Positions 8,408-15,417 of a DNA stretch of 64,000 bases are shown one piece after another. The stretch is from Haloechinothrix_A salitolerans (GTDB taxonomy: Bacteria > Actinomycetota > Actinomycetes > Mycobacteriales > Pseudonocardiaceae). The stretch lies in NCBI RefSeq assembly GCF_039544105.1, contig NZ_BAABLA010000002.1, one strand, 5' to 3'. Within the stretch, counting starts at the first letter, position 1; the number at the start of each line of letters is the position of its first letter. A program made the translations under genes and the position numbers. The notes beneath the pieces were generated by a model. It was not told the origin of the DNA, searched no databases, and was given only the letters and a program-made list of their open reading frames with translations.

Positions 8408-8576
8408 GTCTGCGTCCTGTGTCCTCGGGAGCCGGATGGGCCGAGGCGTAAGACACCGTCGTCCTTCCATCGTGCGCTGCTATGTAAGCGCGCTGACAGT
8501 TATCTTTCGCCCAGGCATCCGGTTGGGTGAGATATCCGCACACGTTCTCGCGCCGAAACGAGTCTGGAGTTCTCTG

Positions 8577-9083
8577 GTGAATGCGCTGCGATTGATCGCG
8601 GTTCTCCTGTCGAGTTTGGTGGCGCTCGCCGCATGCGGCACGGCGGCCGATGAGGGTACGGAGAGTAGCGGAGGAACGCCCCAACTCGACTTCACCGCGA
8701 CGACTCTGGATGGTAGCGAGTTCGCCGGGAAGACGCTCGCGGGCGAACCCGCCGTGCTGTGGTTCTGGACACCGTGGTGTGCGATTTGCCAGCACGAAGC
8801 GAGCTTCATCGCCGACATGGCCGACAAGCACGGTGATGAGGTCACGTTCGTCGGTGTCGCCGCTCAGGACGACGTCGAGGCCATGCGGGCCTTCGCCGAC
8901 AGGTACGGCATCGATTCCTTCACCAACCTCAACGATGCGGATGGTTCAGTCTGGGCGACGTTCGATGTGCCCGCCCAGCCCACGTTCGCGTTCATCAGCG
9001 CCAGCGGTGACGTCGAGCGAGTCAACGGCACCGTGACCGAACAGGCGCTGGAACACTGGATCGACACCCGTGCACAGGCGTGA
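8577..9083 (+). CDS. DsbE/DsbF/TlpA-type extracytoplasmic thioredoxin lipoprotein
   Basis: A 168-residue exported lipoprotein. The GTG at 8577 follows a GGAG site and opens a signal peptide ending in the lipobox LAAC (Cys about residue 20). The thioredoxin domain carries WFWTPWCAICQHEA, very like the FWTPWCPFCNAEA motif of mycobacterial MPT53/DsbF, and a cis-proline loop VPAQPTFAFI. These proteins oxidise or isomerise disulfides outside the membrane. The next gene is a truncated CcdA, the membrane partner that normally supplies electrons to such proteins, so this redox pair appears broken at this locus. Confidence 0.9.
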   Translation: MNALRLIAVLLSSLVALAACGTAADEGTESSGGTPQLDFTATTLDGSEFAGKTLAGEPAVLWFWTPWCAICQHEASFIADMADKHGDEVTFVGVAAQDDVEAMRAFADRYGIDSFTNLNDADGSVWATFDVPAQPTFAFISASGDVERVNGTVTEQALEHWIDTRAQA

Positions 9084-9089
9084 GCGCGG

Positions 9090-9191
9090 ATGTTCGACGC
9101 CGGTATCCTGGGCTTCGCGCTGGCGGCAGGGCTTGTAGCCGCATTCAATCCCTGCGGCTTCGCCATGCTTCCTTCGGCGCGACGCCGTTAG
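9090..9191 (+). pseudogene. Truncated CcdA/DsbD-type membrane protein (first helix only)
   Basis: Starting 6 bases after the DsbE-like stop, a 33-codon frame reads MFDAGILGFALAAGLVAAF then NPCGFAMLP and stops a few residues later. NPCGFAMLP in the first helix is the hallmark of the CcdA family, whose full length is around 220-280 residues. Everything after the first helix is missing; the frame ends in SARRR and immediately abuts the end of a minus-strand methyltransferase gene. The gene is therefore a 5' remnant cut by a rearrangement or insertion. The remaining peptide has one CcdA cysteine and is unlikely to work alone. Confidence 0.8.
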
Positions 9192-9844
9192 TTCGCCGCT
9201 TGTCGCGGCCTGCCACGCAGGGTGATCCGCTTCCCTTCGCGATAATCGCGCAGCTCATCGACGCCTGGCCGCGAGTTGAGCAGCCGCTCCCAGTCGAAGA
9301 TCGACTCGACCTCGAAGCCATAGGTCTCGAGCATGTAGCGCACCGCGGCCTGGTTCGGAAGGCCAACCAGAGCGGCACCCTCCCACGAGTAGGCATCGGC
9401 GGCGGCTAGATGCTGCCTCGCGGTGTCGTCGCGTCCCAGCCGGACGATCGGACGATCGGTGCGTCGTCGATTCACATTCGTGTCGATGATCAGGTGCCGG
9501 GGGCGTAACGCTCTGATGAGTGTGAACAGTTCGGGCCAGCGCAGTGTGTGGTAGAGGAATCCGAGGCACATCACGACATCGACGTCGAGGTGCTCGGTGG
9601 TCAGTTTCTCGAACACGTCACCGCGGATAAACCGATAGCGCGTCGGATCGACGTCGTAGCGGGCGAACGTTTCGTTGGCGTTGTCGACCAACTCTTTCCG
9701 GGCCTCGATTCCGACGACGTGGGCGGCACCGGCGTGTAGCGCGGCGAAGGACCACCGCCCGTCGTGGCTCGCGATGTCGAGCACCCGAGCACCGGCCAAG
9801 ACATCGGTGTTAGCGGCGATGATCGCCTCGCAGCGCAGGTTCAA
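9188..9844 (-). CDS. SAM-dependent methyltransferase (class I)
   Basis: A Rossmann-fold methyltransferase: motif I region ARVLDIASHDGRWSFAAL, then VVGIEARKELVDNA and RFIRGDVFE, and a CLGFLYHTL segment typical of this group. Substrate unknown. Its 3' end overlaps the last codons of the ccdA remnant by 4 bases, marking the junction of two unrelated segments. The only standard start in frame is a TTG at 9844, but sequence that looks coding (aromatic-rich, FFDTWPRFFETSDTYAW) continues upstream in frame for about 30 codons; a CTG at 9937 follows a GAGGGG stretch. The true start may be that CTG, or the N-terminus may be damaged. Confidence 0.75.
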   Translation of the reverse strand: MNLRCEAIIAANTDVLAGARVLDIASHDGRWSFAALHAGAAHVVGIEARKELVDNANETFARYDVDPTRYRFIRGDVFEKLTTEHLDVDVVMCLGFLYHTLRWPELFTLIRALRPRHLIIDTNVNRRRTDRPIVRLGRDDTARQHLAAADAYSWEGAALVGLPNQAAVRYMLETYGFEVESIFDWERLLNSRPGVDELRDYREGKRITLRGRPRQAAN

Positions 9845-10208
9845 CCGCTCCCGCCACGCATAGGTATCGCTCGTCTCGAAAAACCGCGGCCAGGTATCGA
9901 AGAACCCCGCATTATCGTCTGCCTGTGACGCCGTCAGAGTCCCCTCGACCTCACGCTGCCAGATACGGAATCACTCCCACTGGTCATCTACCTTGGCAAG
10001 ACATCGACCGTAACATCTCATTTAATAGAACACATCATTTGGGCACCGAATTGAACCTGGTTGAAATAGCGGCATCGAAAGTGTCTTTTCGCTGACAAAA
10101 CAGGGCAGCGTCACGACCCCGCCCAGGGTCACGAAGCGCGGGCGGCGGAACTCGACAGCACGCTCGCCCGGCCTCGGCGCCGCGTCCGCCACCGACTGGC
10201 CACGGAGC
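9845..10208. other. Intergenic region before the copper-type operon
   Basis: The left ~95 bases probably still encode the N-terminus of the methyltransferase (see that entry). The remainder, relatively A/T-rich around 9990-10110, holds no gene I can support; open frames on the minus strand here (10022-10383) lack ribosome sites and family resemblance. Confidence 0.5.
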
Positions 10209-10233
10209 TTGACCTTCCAGTCGACTGGAAGGT
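10209..10233 (+). promoter_or_regulatory. MerR/CueR-type operator-promoter of the copZ-copA operon
   Basis: A TTGACC -35 element (10209-10214) runs into a perfect 22-base palindrome at 10212-10233, half-site ACCTTCCAGTC. This matches the E. coli copA promoter arrangement, where CueR binds an ACCTTCC...GGAAGGT dyad lying between -35 and -10 with an overlong spacer. The -10 element is not obvious. It lies 30 bases before the copZ start. The MerR-family gene at 13162, last in the same operon, is the natural binder, giving feedback control. Confidence 0.85.
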
Positions 10234-10263
10234 GCACGCTGATCGCAACGGAAGGGAGCCAGC

Positions 10264-10488
10264 ATGGTCGAGCGCAGCTTCACCGTCAGCGGCATTCACT
10301 GTGGTGGATGCGCCAGCAACATTGAGATTGGCTTGCGTCGTCTCGACGGAGTGCGGCGAGTCACGGCCGACCCCGATACCCATGTGGTGCGAGTCCGCTT
10401 CGATGAGCAGCGCCTCGACGCTGACGCCGTTGCCACCCGCCTCGCACGACTCGGATTCCCGGTAGCCGACGCCGCGAGTGAACAGTGA
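10264..10488 (+). CDS. copZ: CopZ-like heavy-metal-associated (HMA) metallochaperone
   Basis: A 74-residue HMA-domain protein with the metal motif GIHCGGCASN (C17 and C20) near the N-terminus. Such proteins carry Cu(I), or sometimes other soft metals, to the HMA domain of a P1B ATPase. The ATG follows GAAGGGAG. It overlaps the next gene (GTGA), the ATPase. Copper is the best guess because the promoter matches CueR operators, but metal identity is not proven. Confidence 0.88.
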   Translation: MVERSFTVSGIHCGGCASNIEIGLRRLDGVRRVTADPDTHVVRVRFDEQRLDADAVATRLARLGFPVADAASEQ

Positions 10489-12779
10489 CGGCTACCCAGC
10501 GGGGCGAAGACGTCGAGTCCGGCCGCCTGCAGGTCAAGATCGGCGGGATGCACTGCTCGTTCTGCGCGCACACCATCGAGCGCGCCCTGGGCCGCATGGA
10601 CGGCATCGAGCAGGTGAACGTGTCACTGGCGCACGAGGAGGCGCTGGTCATCCACGATCCCGATCTGGTGCGGTCTGGACAGATCCGCGACGTGCTGCGC
10701 GATCTCGGCTACACGATCCGCGACCCACGCAAGGTCGCCGCGCTGGCTGAAGCCGAGGCGGAACTGGCAGAGGCGCGCTGGCGGCTCGCCGCCGCCGCGG
10801 CGGCCACGGCGATCGCGGGCTGGTTGATGATGCTGATGCTCGCGGGCTATCACTTCGCGTTGCTCCCGTGGATCATGCTGGCCCTGGCGGCGCAGGTGGT
10901 GTTCGTGGCGTGCTGGCCGTTCCTGCGGATGACTCTGGCGTCGCTGCGGCGCGGCATACTCAACCAGCACGTGCTGATGGTCGTCGGCGCGTTCGGCGGC
11001 ATCGCGGGCGGACTGATCGGCCTGGTCGAACCCACATTTCCGGCGGCGCACTTCCTTGGTGCCGCGATCTTCATCGCCACCTATCACTTGCTGTCGTCGT
11101 TCGTCTCGATCAAGGTGCGAGCCCGCTCGTCGGAAGCGGTACGCAAACTGCTCGACCTGCAACCCCCGGTGGCACGGGTCGTCCGGGAGGGCCGCGAGCA
11201 CGAACTGTCCATCGCGGACGTCGCCGTCGGGGATATGGTGCGCGTCCGCCCTGGTGAGGCGATCCCTGTCGATGGTGCGGTGGCCGATGGCGCGTCCAGT
11301 GTGGACGCGTCGATGGTCACCGGCGAACCCATTCCCGAGGAGAAGGCCTCGGGGGACGAGGTGATCGGCGGGAGCCTCAACCAGACCGGCACCCTGCTGA
11401 TCGAAGTCACTCGAACCGGACAGGACAGTTACCTCGCGACCGTGGTGCGTTACGTCGAGGAAGCTCGCGCACTCAAACCGGGACTCCTGGCACTGGTCGA
11501 TCGCATCCTGCGGGTGTTCGTGCCCGCGGTGCTGCTCATCGCCGCTGGCGCCCTGCTGTGGTGGACGTTCGGCGCGTGGCTCGTCACCGGCGAGGCCGAC
11601 GTGCGCCGTGGCGTGTTCGCCGCGCTCGCGGTCGGCGTGATGGGCTACCCGTGTGCGCTAGGCATGGCGACGCCGCTCGCGATGATCCGCGGCGGCGGTG
11701 CCGCTGCCGAGCGCGGCATCCTGATGCGCTCGGCTGACGCGTTCCAGGTGTTCGGCCATATCGACACCGTCGTGCTCGACAAGACCGGCACCCTCACCCA
11801 GGGCGCACCTCGCGTGACGACGGTCGTCACCGCGCCAGGGCGGGACGAGCGCGAGCTGCTGCGGCTGGCCGCCGCCGTCGAGGACCTCTCGGAACATCCG
11901 TTGGGCCGTGCGATCGTCGCCAAGGCCGAGGACCACGGCGTCGACATCGCGGATGTGGACGACTTCAGCGCCCTGGTCGGCGAGGGTGTGCGAGGCTCGG
12001 TCGACGGCCATCGCGTCGTCGTCGGTAAGACTGGCCTCGCGGCCAGCGCGGGCGGACTCGGTGAGCTGGCCAGGCACGCGGCCGATCTGGAGGCCAGAGC
12101 TCACACCGTCGTTGTCGTGTTGGTCGACGACGCGCTGTGGGGCGTGCTCGCGATCGCCGATCCGATCAGGAGCGAGGCGGCCGATACCGTTGCCACACTG
12201 CGCGAACGCGGCATCGACCCAGTCATGCTCACCGGCGACAACGAACGCACCGCGACCGCCGTCGCGGAACAGGTCGGCATCACCACGGTCCACGCGGGTG
12301 TCCGCCCGGATGGCAAGGCCGAACGGGTACGAACGCTTCAGACGGCCGGACACCGGGTGGCGATGGTCGGCGACGGCATCAACGACGCCCCCGCACTCAT
12401 GCAGGCCGACATTGGCATCGCCATCGGCGCGGGCACCGACATCGCCATCGAAAGCTCCGACGTCATCCTGGTGGGCCACCGGCTCATGGCGGTGGCCGAG
12501 GCGTTCGACGTGGCAGCCGATTCCTACCGGCGTACCAAACAGAACCTCGCGCTGGCTTTCACGTTCAACGGCATCGGCGTGCCACTGGCCACCACCGGCC
12601 TGGTGCACCCGGCCTGGGCGATGCTCGCGATGGCCGCCAGCGTCACCATCGTGCTGCTCAACTCGTTCGGGCTGGGCGCGCTCACCCCGAGCGCCTGGCG
12701 ACGGTTCACCACTCCCACCCAAGCAGCCAGCGACGACCACCGCCATCGCGCGGCGGCGGCCGAGGAGACTCCCGCATGA
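10485..12779 (+). CDS. copA: P1B-type metal-transporting ATPase (CopA-like) with YPC motif
   Basis: A 764-residue exporter. N-terminal HMA domain with GMHCSFC (C24, C27), eight predicted membrane helices, actuator TGEP, phosphorylation site DKTGT (D432), HP motif SEHPLG, and hinge GDGINDAP (about 629-636). The intramembrane metal motif, normally CPC in Cu(I) pumps, reads Y388-P389-C390 (codons TAC CCG TGT). Losing one of the two ligating cysteines may change metal choice or affinity. GTG start overlaps the copZ stop. Exports metal from cytosol to outside at the cost of ATP. Controlled by the dyad at 10212-10233. Confidence 0.93.
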   Translation: MTATQRGEDVESGRLQVKIGGMHCSFCAHTIERALGRMDGIEQVNVSLAHEEALVIHDPDLVRSGQIRDVLRDLGYTIRDPRKVAALAEAEAELAEARWRLAAAAAATAIAGWLMMLMLAGYHFALLPWIMLALAAQVVFVACWPFLRMTLASLRRGILNQHVLMVVGAFGGIAGGLIGLVEPTFPAAHFLGAAIFIATYHLLSSFVSIKVRARSSEAVRKLLDLQPPVARVVREGREHELSIADVAVGDMVRVRPGEAIPVDGAVADGASSVDASMVTGEPIPEEKASGDEVIGGSLNQTGTLLIEVTRTGQDSYLATVVRYVEEARALKPGLLALVDRILRVFVPAVLLIAAGALLWWTFGAWLVTGEADVRRGVFAALAVGVMGYPCALGMATPLAMIRGGGAAAERGILMRSADAFQVFGHIDTVVLDKTGTLTQGAPRVTTVVTAPGRDERELLRLAAAVEDLSEHPLGRAIVAKAEDHGVDIADVDDFSALVGEGVRGSVDGHRVVVGKTGLAASAGGLGELARHAADLEARAHTVVVVLVDDALWGVLAIADPIRSEAADTVATLRERGIDPVMLTGDNERTATAVAEQVGITTVHAGVRPDGKAERVRTLQTAGHRVAMVGDGINDAPALMQADIGIAIGAGTDIAIESSDVILVGHRLMAVAEAFDVAADSYRRTKQNLALAFTFNGIGVPLATTGLVHPAWAMLAMAASVTIVLLNSFGLGALTPSAWRRFTTPTQAASDDHRHRAAAAEETPA

Positions 12780-13144
12780 CCGCACCGCAGGACACCGCCG
12801 ACGAAGCGATCGAACGCGTACCGCGTCACTGGCCCTGGTGGGCGCCTTGAACTGCGGCACTCGCCATCACCGCGATCGTGATCGGCATCGGCAGCTGGAT
12901 CGTCCTTACCCAGAACGACACCGACGCCATGGGAAACATGGGCGCTGACGCTGGTGCGCTCCCGCCCCCGGTGACCGGCTACTACGACGGGGAACGGATC
13001 CAGTTCCTGCACACCGAGACCTCCGAACCCGACGGCGCACGCGGCCCGTTCGGCTTCCAGCCCGACGTGTTCGACACCAGCAACGAACCGGAGATCGTCG
13101 TCAACATGCCAATCACCACTTGGCCCGGCGGCGAGCGACAATGA
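12776..13144 (+). pseudogene. Copper-operon membrane-anchored protein interrupted by an in-frame TGA
   Basis: An ATG at 12776 overlaps the copA stop. The frame reads 24 codons ending HWPWWAP, then TGA at 12848-12850, then continues in the same frame with a hydrophobic helix (TAALAITAIVIGIGSWIVL) and a soluble part (VTGYYDGERIQFLHTE...GPFGFQPDVFDT) to a stop at 13144 that overlaps the merR gene's upstream ATG. Both halves fit one type-II membrane protein, so the TGA looks like a nonsense mutation. A GTG at 12878 could restart translation but would lose most of the helix. The soluble domain also looks shorter than related proteins I recall from actinobacterial metal operons, so an internal deletion is possible. 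Confidence 0.7.
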
Positions 13145-13161
13145 CCCCAGAGGTGAGCGAC

Positions 13162-13569
13162 ATGCGCATCGGAGACCTTGCCAGCAAGGCCAGTGTCAAC
13201 CCGAAAACCATCCGCTACTACGAGAGCATCGGGCTCCTGCCCGAACCCGAGCGCACCCACGCCGGATACCGCGCCTACACCGAACGTGACACCGACCGAC
13301 TGGTGTTCATCAAGACCGCGCAGCGACTAGGCCTGCGACTCGACGAGATCAGGGAGATTCTCTCGCTGCGAGACCAGGGACAGCGGCCATGCGACTACGT
13401 CCGCGAGACCCTGCGCCACCAGGTCACCGAGATCAACCAACGCATCACCGAGTTACGGACACTCCGCGACGAGCTCGTCTCGCTCGACGCACTGGCCGAC
13501 GACCTCATCAACACCGACGTCGCGCACGGCTGCCCGCTCATCGAGCACGCGCACCGCTGCGAGCAGTAG
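13162..13569 (+). CDS. MerR-family metal-responsive regulator
   Basis: A 135-residue regulator: winged helix MRIGDLASKASVNPKTIRYYESIGLLP at the N-terminus, long coiled-coil dimer helix, and metal-type cysteines (PCDYV about residue 81; HGCPLIEHAHRCEQ at the C-terminus). The spacing resembles ZntR/MerR-type metal sensors, so Cu, Zn, Cd or Hg are all possible from the protein alone; the upstream CueR-like operator favours Cu. ATG 13162 has an AGAGGTGAG site; an ATG at 13141 overlapping the previous stop is an alternative start. Confidence 0.88.
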   Translation: MRIGDLASKASVNPKTIRYYESIGLLPEPERTHAGYRAYTERDTDRLVFIKTAQRLGLRLDEIREILSLRDQGQRPCDYVRETLRHQVTEINQRITELRTLRDELVSLDALADDLINTDVAHGCPLIEHAHRCEQ

Positions 13570-13983
13570 CGGGGTCTCGGGTGCGGGGCCATGACTGCCC
13601 GGTTCGACGCCCTCGCCGACAGTCACAAGTTCGCTGCTACCTGCCACGCTTCCGCAGGACCAGTGTGGTCATGGACGGCGTGGCGCATCAGCTCAGGCAC
13701 AGCGGCGGCATGACGATGAGTTCGATCCGGGATGCGGGGCGACTCGACGTCTCGTGCCCTACGTCGTCGCCAGCATCGGTTACCTGTCCGGTAGGCGGAT
13801 ACGCCAACACCCCGAGAACAGCTCAACGTGAAACGACTGGCGAAACCCAAATCAACAGATGAGCGGAAAGGACTCGCCGCGGCTACGGAACGTCGTGCGG
13901 GAGCGGTCGGGAAGACAGGAGACGTCGTGACCGCCACGTACTTGACACTGTACAGACCGGTGTGACTGGCCACGTCCGACCAG
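13570..13983. other. Intergenic region, no gene supported
   Basis: 414 bases between convergent genes. Short frames occur (for example from the ATG at 13591) but none has a ribosome site plus family resemblance. A TTGACA element at 13943 is promoter-like on the plus strand but would only fire antisense into the next gene. No strong terminator hairpin noticed. Confidence 0.45.
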
Positions 13984-14871
13984 TCAGAGCTGCTGGAACA
14001 CCGTGAAGCTCTCACCGTTGTCGTCGGAGTGGTAGATAGCGGTATCAGTGGCGATGTAGATCTCATCCTCACCGTGCGTGGTAATCGCTTGCGGACTGGC
14101 GGACACCGTGTCGCGCATCGTCCATGTGCCGCCACTGTCGTCGCTGACATGCACCGCCCCCTCCGGGTCGACGCCGACGAGCCGATCGCTGCTTGGCCAG
14201 TCCAGGAGTATCAGCACCGGCGAGCCGTCGACGACGGAGAACTCGCGCCCGCCGTCAGTGCTGCGCGCGACCCCGTCACGTGTGGTAGCCAGGATCTCCT
14301 CGGCGTCATTCGGGGACACCGCGATGTCGGCCAGGCCGACCTGCGTGCGACTATCCCAGGACTTCTTGTCCTTGCTCACCATGAGCTGACCGGTCTGGCT
14401 GTCCCAGCCGTAGACGCGATCATGCTTGTACTCCATCGCGTGAAAGTCGACCTCACCCGACAGTGACAGCGGCGTCCAGGTCTGCCCGGCATCGGTGCTC
14501 TCGATCAGACCGAGATTGCCCGGCTGGTCATGCTCCTCGGGCCCGGCATGGCCGGAACCGAGGAAGTGGTCTTCCCCGACGACCGTGAACCCCATGAAGT
14601 CCCTGGTGAGCCCGGCGATCTGCTCGGGAGCACCGTCTCCGGTGATGCGGAAGACGCCGTGATGACTACCCGCATACAGCGTGTCATCGGCCGGATTGAC
14701 TCCGAGCCCGTGGATGTGCGCCAGCGACACGCTGCCACCCTCACCGGCGTCGTGACTGTGGCCCTCACCGCCACCGTCACTACACGCGCCGACGACGAAT
14801 GCAAAGACGACGACCGCCCCAAGCCATCCCGTGCCGCGCCCCAACCGGGCCTTCCGGGTCCTGACCGCCAT
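13984..14871 (-). CDS. BNR-repeat beta-propeller lipoprotein
   Basis: A 295-residue exported lipoprotein; the ATG at 14871 follows AGGGAG by 6 bases, and the signal peptide ends in a VVGAC lipobox. The mature N-terminus is His/Gly rich (GGGEGHSHDAGEGG), and the body contains repeated Asp-box/BNR units (STDAGQTW, STDGGREF, SDDSGGTW, SDDNGESF), giving a photosystem-assembly/sialidase-like propeller. It also has HIHGLGVNPAD near the N-terminus. Catalytic sialidase residues are not evident, so a binding or structural role is more likely. The His-rich segment and its place between two metal operons suggest metal binding, but that is only inference. Confidence 0.8.
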   Translation of the reverse strand: MAVRTRKARLGRGTGWLGAVVVFAFVVGACSDGGGEGHSHDAGEGGSVSLAHIHGLGVNPADDTLYAGSHHGVFRITGDGAPEQIAGLTRDFMGFTVVGEDHFLGSGHAGPEEHDQPGNLGLIESTDAGQTWTPLSLSGEVDFHAMEYKHDRVYGWDSQTGQLMVSKDKKSWDSRTQVGLADIAVSPNDAEEILATTRDGVARSTDGGREFSVVDGSPVLILLDWPSSDRLVGVDPEGAVHVSDDSGGTWTMRDTVSASPQAITTHGEDEIYIATDTAIYHSDDNGESFTVFQQL

Positions 14872-14971
14872 CCCGCACTCCCTGATCAACTCCAGTCCAA
14901 TGAAATCCTAGGCAAGACAGTAGATGCGGCGTGCGCGGCCAGCGTCATTGCCCTAGGTGTACTGGCAGAAT

Positions 14972-14991
14972 ATATTCGCACATACGGATAT
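14972..14991 (+). promoter_or_regulatory. ArsR/SmtB-type operator of the mercury operon
   Basis: A 20-base imperfect dyad; both half-sites fit ATATYCGYAY. It lies 34 bases before the arsR-family start and within the presumed promoter, the usual position for SmtB/ArsR repressor sites. Its partner is inferred to be the product of the adjacent gene. Confidence 0.65.
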
Positions 14992-15024
14992 CTGGCAGTG
15001 ATGCACTGAAAGTAACGGTGAACG

Positions 15025-15387
15025 ATGGGCAAGGCGAAGCAGCAGGCCGCGCTGCTACCGACCGACGACGGCGGGGTGGAGATGGTGGCGAAGTTCTTCC
15101 GCGCCCTGGGCGATCCGGTGCGGCTGCGGTTACTGGAGTTCCTGTTGACGAAAGAACACACGGTGACCGAGTGCGTGGAGTGGATCGGACTGTCGCAGGG
15201 ACGGATCTCCACTCACCTGGCGTGCTTGGCCGACTGCGGCTACGTGCGGGTGAGGCGAGAGGGCCGCTTCGCCTACTACCGCGTTACTGACCCTCGGGTC
15301 GCCGACTTGGTGCAGCTGGCCCGGTCGCTTGCCGCCGACAACGCAGCCGCACTGGCAGCCTGCGTGCGCATCACCCCCGCCACTTGA
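15025..15387 (+). CDS. ArsR/SmtB-family regulator of the mercury operon (MerR-equivalent)
   Basis: A 120-residue winged-helix repressor. VAKFFRALGDPVRLRLLEFLL and the recognition helix LSQGRISTHLACLADCGYV are typical; cysteines C50 in VTECVEWIG and the pair in ACLADC are placed as in metal-sensing SmtB-type proteins. In actinobacteria such regulators replace MerR in front of merA and merB, and this gene is followed by exactly those genes. Expected action: repression until Hg(II) or an organomercurial releases it from the 14972-14991 site. Confidence 0.9.
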   Translation: MGKAKQQAALLPTDDGGVEMVAKFFRALGDPVRLRLLEFLLTKEHTVTECVEWIGLSQGRISTHLACLADCGYVRVRREGRFAYYRVTDPRVADLVQLARSLAADNAAALAACVRITPAT

Positions 15388-15417
15388 CAGGGCCATAAGC
15401 GAAGGGAGATACGGGAT

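Noticed and set aside
7136..8530. Plus-strand frame (464 codons)
   Set aside because: Antisense to the membrane protein and the second Crp/Fnr gene, both with family support.
12848..12850. Selenocysteine codon
   Set aside because: No selenocysteine-type family, no visible SECIS-like need and no sel genes in the window; a nonsense change is simpler.
11658..12860. Long minus-strand open frame (400 codons)
   Set aside because: Antisense to copA with no family motifs or ribosome site.
13943..13975. Second MerR-type operator
   Set aside because: A TTGACA box is followed only by a weak, short dyad and points antisense into the BNR gene.
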